From the NCBI GenBank assembly GCA_029961685.1, contig JARWKL010000016.1, positions 6,340,358 through 6,404,357 on the forward strand: a DNA stretch of 64,000 nt. The letters are read 5' to 3'. A model generated the notes under the pieces. It did no database searches. It had not been told where the DNA came from and was given only the letters and a program-made list of their open reading frames with translations. The translations under genes were made by a program, and so were the position numbers. Origin of the DNA: Aristolochia californica (Eukaryota > Streptophyta > Magnoliopsida > Piperales > Aristolochiaceae). How positions within the stretch are numbered: position 1 is the stretch's first letter; the number at the start of each line of letters is the position of its first letter. This document shows, in pieces, positions 22,323-32,786 of the stretch.

Positions 22323-24097
22323 ATAGATAGTAACTGAGCTATATCTTGAGCTTCACATTAAAGCAGTTGAAGCATCCATGGGGGGACCCATCATCCTGCT
22401 CATCGAGCCAACTTTCCCTGACTTGCTTTTGTTAAAATTGAGTTCAAGTCCATCCCTAAATAACTATCTGAAATTACAAGGATTTTTCCAAATTATCACA
22501 GGATTTTCCTAGAATTAACCTATGTAGGATCATTCACATTAACATATCCCTCACGTCCAAGCCTAAACAAACTTACAATAGACCTAAGAGGTGGAGGTTC
22601 AAACAAAAAAGAGCATAAACAAAGCCCAATAGTAGAGCTTAGAATTGTCTCAAGAAAGAAGTTGTATAGATCTGAAACTAGGATCAGGGGCAAAAATGAA
22701 AAGAAAGCGAAGGTTTGTAATTGTTTTTTTTTGTTTGAAGAGTGAGACTTCCATTTTTATCATGCAACAATCTCTAGAGACCTTTTCAATGTGGAATTTT
22801 GTGTATAGAGAACTGATACTAGAGGTGGAAATAAAGACCAGAAGTCTGATCCAAACAAAAAAAACCATTCAATTGCCCACCATTACCCTCTTTTAATAGT
22901 GGTAGTGTTGAAAAGGACAATCTCAAGGATCTCTGAAGACTTAGTAGCCAGAGTAGCACATATGCATGAGATTATTACTGTCTTTATCCACTAAAAGCAG
23001 AGACATTTGGAGAAGATGACATTTCACTAATGAGTGTTCCAAGTGATTGTTTAGCTCCAGCCAATTGAAAAAAGATGGAAAGGTTAACCAATTTTTGAAC
23101 AAGAACAAATTCAGTGTGCTTACGTCTGATAAGAACAAGTGAAAAGACAAGAAACACCTGTTACAGCTTCTTTAACTGCAATGAGTTTTGTTCTCATTGT
23201 TTAGAGTTGGTTACTTCTTCTTCTTCACTATCAGTTTCATCTACAAACAACTCCACAGACTCAGCACTCCATTAGAACGAGCTCCACTTTGCCTTCTCCT
23301 AAAAATTAAGAAAAAAGAATATTGAAAAATAATAACTCTTCGGAAATAGATGAATGGAATAGTAACGAAAGCAAATACTCTAGCACAAGAAAGTCTCCAA
23401 CCCTAAATGTGAAGCCCATATTGTGCACATGAAATAGAAATTCTACAAAAAAAGAGAGTAAAACTCTTGTGAAATGCACTTGACTGATACTCTAGGGGTA
23501 CGAAATCATGTTGACTGTCCTTATACTTGTTAAGAAAATATAAAAAGAAGAGGCTTGTCAAGAAAAAAGAGTTTTTCAGATTATTCTCTTAGAAGTGTCA
23601 ACTAGTCAGTCCAAGAAACTATATCGGTACACGTCTTGTTAATTTTGGCTGAAAGGGCTATTTTCTGTTACACAACCATCACTTACTTGAATGAATTCTC
23701 CATTAAAATTTCTTGAATCCGAGTAACATTGATCTTACATTGACAACATTAAAAAAAGTGATTTCTATAGAAAGTGGGGGATTTGAAATAGTGCTACTCC
23801 CTAAAGCTAGACAATACATGTAAGCTATTTAGCGATTTCAATACCCAATCATTCTCAAAAAAATATTATGCTTTAATAACACAAGGAAAAATTAAAATCA
23901 TATCGCATGTCCTAGAGATTCATTTTCAAAATTGTAAAAATCAAGATTTTTTTAAGTTGTGGAGCCTAATTAATGCCTTACGCTGAGTTAGTACGCGGGT
24001 CAACCTTCACAGTATGGTCGTCGTAGAGGTTGGATGGGGGACATGGAGCACCCCTCCTTGGGGGTATGGAGGCGGAGCCCCCGCCAGATCTACAATA
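22323..24097. other. Intergenic stretch, nothing recognised
   Basis: AT-rich with scattered short frames. No LTR pairs, inverted-repeat ends or coding exons were recognised. A GC-richer patch near 24000-24090 looks like junction sequence from an unrelated source. Confidence 0.4.
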
Positions 24098-24459
24098 TAT
24101 TGACTGTTGTTTCATTAAGGGTAGTTTGGATATTTCACGTTTGTAATATGGTTTCCATAATGTTCTCCTTATACTTGGGGGCACCATTGTTAGGGTTTTT
24201 ATCACCTGAAGTATTATCATTGGAGTATCACCAGTTGCGGTTAAGATACGTTAAAGAAAAACCACTTGTAAGTATAAGCGATTTCTCTTGTAAACTATTT
24301 CATCTTCATAGTGGAACTGTAGTGGTGGAAGACAGGAAGTAGTCTCACCTAGAGGCAAACTTGTGTAAATCTTGTTGTGTTTTCATGCTTGCTTTTCCTT
24401 GTTCCTCGATTATTTTTATTTTTCTCGTTAGTTTGGAATTAGGGGTCTAATTCCTAACA
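24098..24459 (+). repeat. Possible solo LTR
   Basis: TGACTGTTGTTTCATTAAGG near the left and AATTCCTAACA at the right give TG...CA ends. The 3' third has the base style of plant LTR U5 regions (AAGTAGTCTCACCTAGAGGC, TGTAAATCTTGTTGTG). No partner, primer site or target duplication was found. Confidence 0.35.
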
Positions 24460-24463
24460 GGTT

Positions 24464-25556
24464 TGTGTTAAGAAAGAGGAGAAGTTTGGGAAAGGAGAAG
24501 AAATTTTTTTTGAAGAGCCTGGAAGGCTTTATTGTGAAATATGCACATATTCTCAAACTTCTTAAATAAGTGTTTTGAGTTAAAAAAAGAAGAAGCCCAT
24601 ATACACTTAATAAACCTTGTATCTCCCTAACTACACATCCTATGTACATGAAAATTTAACAACTGATGTAACTTAACATGTAGAATAAGATTACATAAAG
24701 AAAATTAATCACTGAAGTGGAAAAATAACCAAAATACCCCTGATGTATTTTCTAACACTCTCACTCAAGCTGAAGCATATATATCCAGGAGTCCCAACTT
24801 GTTGCAAAATGATATAAATTCTCGCTTGCCAAGGGCCTTGGTGAAGACATCTCCCAACTGATCTCTAGACCGAGCAAATGGAGCTACTACCTCATTTTTC
24901 ATCTCCTCATCTCGAATGAAGTGGCAATCCACTTCTATATGTTTAGTCCTCTAGTGGAAAATTGAGTTACTTGCAATAAAGATCACATCATGATTATCAA
25001 AAAACATGCTCATCGACTCATCCTAGTTGAAACCCAACTCTCATGAGACTGACCTGACCCACATCAACTCACTCACTTTGTGAGATATCACCTTGTATTC
25101 AGCTTCTCCAATAAAACAAATTTCTTCCTAGGAAGACAATATCCAGAGGTTAACTTTCTGTCCAGTTTGGACACTGCATAGTTTGAATTAGAGAAAACCT
25201 CTATCTTCATATGATTGTTAGGTCTAAATAAAATACCTTTTCTTGATGCTCCTTTCAAATACCTCAAATTCTTTGAGCAGCTTCTAAATATACTTTTTGA
25301 AGATGTTCCATAAACTAGCTCACTACACTTATTGCAAAAGAAATATCAAAACTAGTAACTGTTGCATAAACTAACTTTCCCACTAACCTCTGATATTATC
25401 TTTTGTCATTTAATTTATCACTCTGCACATTATGTAGAACATGCCCCACTTCCATTAGGGTATCAGTTGGCTTGGCTACCAACAAACCATACTCATGAAG
25501 CATATATGTGACATACTTACGTTGTGTCATCACAACACCTTTATTTTTTGCCACTT
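24464..25556 (-). mobile_element. Copia remnant A: 3' LTR plus RNase H/RT tail
   Basis: On the minus strand a polypurine tract (GCTTCAGCTTGAGTGAGAG) leads into TGTTAGAAAATACATC, so the 3' LTR starts at 24756 and runs down to about 24464. The adjacent 24780-25556 encodes decayed RNase H and the end of RT (for example TQRKYVTYMLHEYGLL at about 25525-25480). The rest of the element is lost at the junction with remnant B. Confidence 0.7.
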
Positions 25557-27440
25557 CAGAAGAAGAGAAGGAGAGAAGGAGAGAAGAAGAGAAGAAGAGA
25601 AGGACCTCGGGTAAAGAAAGGAGAAAGAAAGAAAAGGGAAAGAGCCTTTACGCTAAGAGAGCTTGGACAAATTGAGAGAAGGAGAGAGAGAATATATGCT
25701 CTACCCCTACCCAAGGGCCTCTATTTATATAGTTTTTTAGAAGATATTACAATGTCTATAATGCCCTTTGGGCTACAAGCTTTACATAAGAAAAAACCTA
25801 AGTAGACATGTTCTCCTTGACTAATTACTCCCTTGTGCCATCTTTATGAGATAACACCTTATTTATTATCATGTCATCCCTCTTGTACATGTGGGCTTTC
25901 TCCATACTCATGTGGGCTTGAGCCCATCTTCTAACACTCCTCCTCAAGTTGGGGGCGAGAAAACATCGTAAATGCCCATCTTGCTACAAATAGTGGACAT
26001 GATTTTGTGAGTGATTGGGTTGTGAGGAGATATGTCTTAAGGATAAAATATGTCAAGTTGGAATTTTTCTCATATAAAGTGGCAATCCACTTCAATGACT
26101 TTTATTCTTTCATGAAAGTATGGATTTGAAGCGATATGGATTGCTGTTTGATTATCGCAATGTAGATCCATAGACGCTCCTTTATAGAATTCTAGTTCAG
26201 TGAGAAGGGACTTGACCCATAGAAGTCACTAACTGTGTGTGCCATAACCCTGTATTCTACTTATGCACTGGACCTTGCAACCATATTTTGCTTTTTGTTT
26301 CTCCATGTGATCAAGTTTCCTCCAACCATTGTACAATACCTAGAAGTGGATTTTCTGTCATCTAGGGATCCGACCCAATCTGCATCGGAGAACCTTTCTA
26401 TGTTGAAGTGACCATGGTTCTTATAGAGAAATCCTCTTCCTGGAGCTCCTTTCAAATAACGCAATATTCTTTCTGAAGCTTGCTAATGAGTAAGTTGTAA
26501 TTTGTGCATATATTGACTTACCACACTTCTTGCATATGAGATATTTGGCCTTGTTACACAAAAATAGATAAATTTTTTTCACAAGTTTTTGATATTTTTC
26601 GATATCCACATCTTCTCCAAAGCCTGCAGATAATTTAGTATTTGATTCTATGGGGGTATCTATTGGTCTACACCCCTTCATTCATGTCTCCTCCAGTAGA
26701 TCAATAACATATTTTATTTGAAATAGTATAATCCCATGCTTGGACTGTAACACATCAATACCTAGAAAGTATTTAAGTAGTCCAAGGTCTTTTGTCTTGA
26801 ACTTTTCACATATCTTCTTTTTTGCCTCTTGAATGCCATCAAAATCACTACCGATTAAGACAATATCATCAACATAGACTACCAAAAATACTTTCCCTTT
26901 GAAAGTATCTTTAATAAACATAGAGTGATCTACTGAACATCAGTGAAATCCAACCCATATCAATTCTTGCCTAAATTTATCAAACCATGCACGAGGAGAC
27001 TGTTTCAAGCCATATAGAGACTTCCTCAATCGACATACCAACTCTTTCTCAACCACAAATCCTGGTGGTTGTTGCATATAAATTTCTTCTTTAATATCCC
27101 CATTTAGGAAATTATTTTTCACATCAAACCGATAGACCGGGCAAGTGGAATTACCAGCAAGGGATAACAATATACGTACTGAGTTCAATTTTGTCATTGA
27201 GATAATGTTTCTTCATAATTGATTTCCTAGTGTTGAGTATATCCTTTGCCAAAGAGGCATGCTTTAAGGCGAGCAACTGATCCATTCGGATTAAGTTTGA
27301 CAATATATACTCACTTACCGCCAACGAGTTTCTTGCCTGAAGGAAGAAGAACTAGAGCTCATGTCAAATTCTCATATAGTGCCTGCATTTCTTCTTCTAT
27401 TGTCGCTTTCCATCCTGAATGCCTTAGAACCTCCTAATAG
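25557..27440 (-). mobile_element. Copia remnant B: 3' LTR plus RNase H and RT
   Basis: The LTR start TGTTAGAAGATGGGC reads on the minus strand from 25936, preceded by a CAACTTGAGGAGGAG tract. The LTR contains a GA-rich block (25557-25690). Coding pieces on the minus strand: 26464-26261 RNase H (FSDADWVGSLDDRKSTSRY, WRNKKQNMVARSSA), 26681-26421, 26921-26682 with VVYVDDIVLIGSDFD and LGLLKYFLGIDVL, and 27197-26940 with YRFDVKNNFLNGDIKEEIYM and LYGLKQSPRAWFDK. Stops and shifts separate them. Integrase, gag and the 5' LTR are missing. Confidence 0.75.
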
Positions 27441-28320
27441 GACTGTGGTGCAAAGATGGAGGAGATAGATGCAAGAACTTGACAACAAGAAGAAGACAAA
27501 TATAGAATGGTCCATAGAGCACCTTGTGAACCCAAAATGAAACATTGCTTGACTAAACTTGTCAAACCAGGAGCATGGAGATTGTTTCAGACCATATAAT
27601 GATTTTGTAAGATGGCACATCAATTCCCTCTCAACCACATATCCAGGTGGTTGTTGCATATAAATTTTCTCCTTAATATCACCATTGAGGAAGACATTTT
27701 TTACATCTAGCTGAAAGATATACCATCGAGAATTAGCAGCCAGAGATAATAAGATAAGCACCAGATTGAGCTTGGCAATGGAGGGAAAAGTTTTCTCATA
27801 ATCAATCCTATAACACTGGGTACAACCTTTAGCAACAAGTCGGGCATTAAGGTGGGCCACCATGCCATCCGGATTTTGTTTGATAGAGAAGACCCATATA
27901 CAGCCTACGGGCTTTTTACCAACTGGTCATGAAACAAGCCGCCATGTTTGATTCTCGTAAAGAGCTATTATTTTTTCATCCATGGCTGTTTTCCATCCTA
28001 GATTCTGAAGAGCTGGCTAATAAGATTGAGGAACAGAAGAAATGGAGGCAAAAAAATGACAACTAGATGGAGATAACCGATGGGTAGATAAAAATTGAGC
28101 AATGGGGTGAGAGGTAGAAGGTTAGGTGTAGGCCCAAGGTTCTTTTCCAAGAGCAATAGTGGGTATTTCATTGGATATGCTGAAAGGTTCAAAGTTACAA
28201 ATTTTATTGTCCATCTCACAGTACTAGGATTGTGGAATAAAAAAATGCAAAGTTTCTTGAAAATGACTTGATCAGTGGAAGCAATCCAACTTGGAACATA
28301 GTTTCTAAGAAGGATCATTC
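27441..28320 (-). mobile_element. Copia remnant C: second RT N-terminal segment
   Basis: 27863-27372 on the minus strand encodes another RT start (NARLVAKGCTQCYRIDYEKT, FQLDVKNVFLNGDIKEKIYM, LYGLKQSPCSWFDK). It covers the same RT region as 27197-26940 but is clearly diverged from it, so this is a second related element or an old duplication, not a continuation. 28318-27998 carries the proline/serine-rich linker between integrase and RT. Confidence 0.7.
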
Positions 28321-28339
28321 AGAATCTCAACCTTCTACC

Positions 28340-29495
28340 TCAAGTGATAGATTGGTTATTGTTTATAGCACCCCTCAAGTATAAACTAGTGTTGAACAAC
28401 CAATCATTGAAGTTCCACAAGCTACTGATAACATTTCAGTAGATCAGGTAGTTCAAGAGTTGCCAAACACTTTTGAACAATTAGTTAAACCACATACTTC
28501 TCAGGAATATGATGGTAAACATTAAGAAGATCTACTAGACTAAAGAGATCAGCAATTCCTGATGATTATGTTGTGTATCTGCAAGAATCTGACTACAACA
28601 TTGGAGCTGAAAATGATTCTATGTTCTTTTCACGAGCCATGAGTTGCAAAGAATCAAAATTATGGTACAATGTTATGAAGGAAAAGATGAATTCTATGAA
28701 GAGTAACGGAGTCTGGGATCTTGTTGAGTTGCCTAGTGGATTTAAAGCCATTGGATGTAAATGGGTCTTTAAGACAAATAAATATTCATTAGGCAACATT
28801 GAGAGATACACGGCAAGACTCGTTGCTAAGGGATTCACACAGAAAGAAAGAATCGATTACACTGAAACTTTTCTCCTGTATCTAAGAAAGATTCCTTGCA
28901 TATTATTTTGGCATTAGTAACTCATTTTGACTTAGAGTTGCAACAAATGGATCAATGTATATACCAGAAGGTCAGTGGGAGTAAAATTTGTTTTCTTGTT
29001 TTATATGTGGATAACATTTTGCCAGCAACCAATGATAAGGGTTTTCTGCATAAGGTGAAACAACTTCTGTCTAAAAATTTCTATATAAAAGATATGAGTG
29101 AGGCATCTTATGTCATTAGCATTAAGATTCGTAGAGGCAGTTTTTGAGGTATCTTAGGTCTGTCTCAAGAAACCTGTATTAATAAAGTTTTAAAGAGATT
29201 TCGGATGAAGGATTGTTCACCAAGTGTAGCTCCCATTGTGAAGGGTGATAGGGTCAATTTGAATCAATGCCCGAAGAGCGACTTTGAAAGAGAACAAACG
29301 AAGGACATTCCATATGCTTCTGCTGTCGAAAGCCTGATATATATTCAAGTCTGCACAAGACCTGACATTGCATTTGTTGTAGGAATGTTGGGACAATATC
29401 AGAGTAATCCAAGGATATACCACTAGAGAACTGCAAAGAAAGTAATGAGGTACCTTCAAGAAACTAAAGACTACATGTTGATGTATAGAGATAGG
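28340..29495 (+). mobile_element. Copia remnant D on the opposite strand
   Basis: 28573-28917 encodes the RT start (MKSNGVWDLVELPSGFKAIG, RYTARLVAKGFTQKERIDYT). 28896-29147 has LVLYVDNILPATNDKG, where the usual YVDD reads YVDN, so the catalytic second Asp is lost. 29205-29426 reads to SLIYIQVCTRPDIAFVVGML, and 29445-29495 has MRYLQETKDYML. A deletion removes the middle fingers/palm segment near 28890. It ends just left of the hAT end at 29573; RNase H is not present. Confidence 0.75.
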
Positions 29496-29572
29496 GGACC
29501 AAACTTTCGATTATTATTGCCAACCTCCCATCAAGGTTATTCATGGCATCGTGTTACAGAGGCAGTTGCAAC

Positions 29573-30834
29573 TAGGGGTAGCTTCGAACCGAGCTGGCTC
29601 GAGTTCAGCTCGGTGCCGGCTCGTTTCTATTCAGTATCTCTCAAGCTCGAGCAGAGCTCAAGATCGGGAATCGGCTCGTTTAAATTAACGAGCCGAGCTC
29701 GAACGAATCCAGGTTCGGCTCGACAACTTGCCAACTGGCTCGTTAACGAGCTGAGTCGGGAGCAGGAGTGAGAGCGAGAGTGAGGGGAGGAAAAATTCTT
29801 CCTCCCCTCGTCACCGTCGAGCCCCTCCCGTCTGCTGTTGTTGCCGCCTCTACTACCGTCAACAGCTGCTCGCCGGTCGCCTCTGTCACCAGCTGTTCGA
29901 TTTCTTCCTCCCCATGCCTTCGCCTCTGTTTCCGTCACCGCTGCTTCTGTCGCCGCAGCCTTCATTGCAGCCGTCATCCCCGATGACACTGGCGCCGTAA
30001 CCCTCTTCCTCCCCTTCCTCCATGTCGTCCTCGATGGAATACCTAAGTTCAGGGGAGAAATAATTCCCCCCCTCCTCCCTCCCTCTCTCTCCCCACGCGC
30101 GAAGATGATTTTGAACGTGCGAGATCATAAAATGAAAAAAAAATCCTTAAACTATCCATTCTAATCATAAAGTGAAAATTTTTTTTCCCATAAACTCTCC
30201 ATCCTCATGGCTCTTGAAGAAATTGAAAATACATTTTAATATAAATAAGTTTCTAGGGACTATTAGTGCCTCTTGTTTTTTGTAAATATTTTTCTAATTG
30301 AAAATTCTTATTAAAAATTCATATAATTTTTTAAATTAAATTTTCCTTCCAAGATGGGCTAGTATTTGATAATTGATGTTGTAATACTTTTAGCATGAGG
30401 CAATTTTTATTACAATTTTGTGTTTGACATTTTATTTGATTAAAAAATTATTCGATAAGTATAGTAATATATTAGATTGATTATTAATTTTTATTTATTT
30501 CCCTAGAAGAGGCAATAAGAGGTCCATTTAACTTTCCTAAGAAAATTTTAAAATATTTCTTATAATTTTCTAATAAATCATTAATAGTAATAGGATTTTA
30601 TTTAAAGTTTTTTTTGGAAATATGTATCATAGAAAAAATATTTTTAGTTTTTCCTAGAATATAAGTTTCAACCAGAGGCACTAAGGAGGCCATAATAAAT
30701 GTATGGCCAGTTCAAAAATTATAAAACAAGCTAAACAATATTTGGAGTAAAAAATATTAATATTGGTGTGTTTTAATCCATTATTGAAATTAATCTTGAA
30801 CCTCGTCTATCATTATTTTTTTAAAATGTATGCA

Positions 30835-30883
<49 letters not shown>

Positions 30884-31340
30884 CATATATTTTATATAGA
30901 GTATTAAATGTAGGTTAAACTCGAACTCGGGTAGAGCTCGAGCTTGAACTCAGTTAAAATTGTCAGGCTCGAGTTCGATTATAATTTTAGGTTCGAAGCT
31001 AGGGTCGGATCGAGCTCGAGTTCAAAATATTTAAATCAGGCTCGACTTGAACAAGGTTCAGACTCAACTAGATTCGATGACACTTTTATGCCCAATTTTA
31101 AGTAGAAATCATTCCCAATTTAATGTAAAATATATGTATAATTTTATATATAATTTATTTGATATATATTTTTAAAAAAAATTTAAATGTATATTAAAGC
31201 TCGTCTCGAACTCGATTAAAATTATTAGGCTCGAGTTCGATAACAATTTTAGGCTCGGCTCGAGCTCAAATTCAAAATATTTAAATCAAGTTCGACTCAA
31301 TATAAACAAGTTCGGCTTCTAATATAAAGTCCGGGCTCTA
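29573..31340 (+). mobile_element. Decayed hAT-family element
   Basis: The left end TAGGGGTAGCTTCGAACC, followed by TCGGCTCGTTTAAATTAACG, is the reverse complement of the right end of the long hAT near 55323, so this copy lies in the opposite orientation. At the right, 30910-31088 and 31185-31340 each look like the other hAT end (AAAATATTTAAATCA, CTCGAGTTCGAT), so two ends follow each other, possibly two nested copies. The right terminal repeat is lost or too diverged, and no target duplication was found. The interior has a GC/CT-rich part (29760-30110) and AT-rich DNA, with no transposase. Confidence 0.6.
30840..30882. repeat. (TA)n followed by a T run
   Basis: About 12 TA units followed by about 18 T, inside the decayed hAT. 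Confidence 0.9.
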
Positions 31341-31797
31341 TGAGAAACCAAAACGGTTAATATCTGCTACCAGGAATAATCATAAATATACCTTAATCTT
31401 ACATATAAACACGGATTTTCATCCGTTAAAAACAAAATACTAAAATTTAGCCCCAAAATGGCCATGGATTACTAGATCTTTTCTCAAGATCTTTCCAACC
31501 CAGATATTTTATCAAGATCTTTCCGACCCAGATATTTTCTCGATTTTCAAGATATTTCAGTAGAAGAGTCAAGATCAGATTGGCTTCTATTGTCGGGATA
31601 CTTAATCTCAAAAAAAGAAAAAGAAAAGAAAATTAGGAATTTTTCATTCTTGTCGTAGGATATACTTTTTATTCGCGTCAACAGAGACGAAAGAGATAAG
31701 AGAGCCGCGCGAGTCCAAAAAAACTGACCACGGTTTCTTCTGATTCCACGTATATTCGTTTCTCTCCTCTGGTTTCCTTCCTCTTTCTCTCTCTGTT
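31341..31797. other. Upstream region of the small plus-strand gene
   Basis: AT-rich, then moderately GC-rich near 31690-31790. A 20-bp direct repeat (CAAGATCTTTCCRACCCAGA) occurs at about 31484 and 31513. No coding region is seen. Confidence 0.4.
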
Positions 31798-31806
31798 CTA
31801 TATAAA
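31798..31806 (+). promoter_or_regulatory. TATA box of the small gene
   Basis: TATATAAAT stands 115 bp before the ATG at 31921. A CT-rich stretch precedes it and a purine-rich leader follows, a normal plant core-promoter arrangement. Confidence 0.55.
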
Positions 31807-31920
31807 TCCACGTCACTCGCAGGACTTTTAGGCATTCACGGAGGAAGAGAAATCAGAAGAGAGAAAAAAAAAGGGGGGGAAAGAAATTGGTTTCGGAAGC
31901 TGCTCTGATCGAGTTGACAA

Positions 31921-32148
31921 ATGTTGGGGTTGGTGGAATCATTGCGGAGCGAGCTCTCGAGGTTGGTGAAGAAGGGAAGCCGAAGGGGGACAGAAGCGAG
32001 CAGTGACGGCGAGGCGACCCACCGGATGGCGAAAGAGCAGCATTACGAGTCACGGGATGTTAGCGGATCAGCGGAAGCGAAGACTCGGCGGGTGAGTCTC
32101 TCGGAAGCCACTCTGTGTTTGCTCATGGATCGCTTTGCACCGTCTTGA
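31921..32148 (+). CDS. Small plant protein of unknown function (75 aa)
   Basis: Open frame of 75 residues behind a good TATA box and a purine-rich leader. The protein is hydrophilic and basic/acidic mixed: MLGLVESLRSELSRLVKKGS at the start, SSDGEATHRMAKEQ in the middle and VSLSEATLCLLMDRFAPS at the end, the last looking like a short amphipathic or conserved tail. No signal peptide, membrane span or known domain is seen. The gene is convergent with XLG. A strong splice donor sequence (GGCGG|GTGAGT at about 32090) occurs inside the frame, so a spliced form with a different C-terminus is possible. Codon composition is GC-richer than the flanks, which supports a real exon. I do not recognise the family. 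Confidence 0.55.
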   Translation: MLGLVESLRSELSRLVKKGSRRGTEASSDGEATHRMAKEQHYESRDVSGSAEAKTRRVSLSEATLCLLMDRFAPS

Positions 32149-32159
32149 CGCTTGAAGAC

Positions 32160-32786
32160 GGATTGATTCGCAGATTTCAGTCGTTTTTTTTTTTCTGTAT
32201 AGTTAATTATAATATATGGTTTTTTTTATAATTTTTTGCTGTGGAAATGGAATTAAGTTTTAGATATGAATCAAGTGTTTTTTTTCTTGATCGAAAGGTT
32301 GAGGACATAGGCAGGTCCATTAATAAGATCAAATCTGTTCAAGTCAAAGGTTGATTAGCTTTAATAAGATCAAATATTCGATCCATTAAAAAGGAAAATC
32401 TGTCATTATGATAAATTATATTTTAAAATAAGTAAAATAGAGACAGAGAAAGGGATTATAATGCATGGGCTAGAGAATGTCTTCCAACTGTCTTTAATTA
32501 ATCTACAATATTCAGATTTGTGCATTCCACATATAGTCCAATCCACATGAATAGTGAAGTTCGTTCATTTGCTTGAGTTGGCCCAAAAGAATCTCTTACA
32601 TGGGACCGAACAGTGCTCCAAATAAAGCTCCGTTTTTCAACTCCAGAAACGAGACAACTTCGACATGAATCTTTTACCTTTTATATTGAAATTCTTTGGA
32701 ACTACATCTATGTACACAGACATTTTTCTAAACAATGGAGAGGCAAAATACATCACCACATGTACATACCTGCTTCCTGACAAGAA
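32160..32786. other. Space between two convergent genes
   Basis: AT-rich DNA that must hold both 3' UTRs. It contains homopolymer T runs and no ORF or repeat of note. Confidence 0.4.

Noticed and set aside
24034..24342. 102-codon plus-strand frame
   Set aside because: Overlaps a likely LTR; junction of unrelated sequences, no motif.
29627..30164. Frames of 70-120 codons in GC-rich DNA
   Set aside because: Lie inside the decayed hAT; compositionally biased and without motifs.
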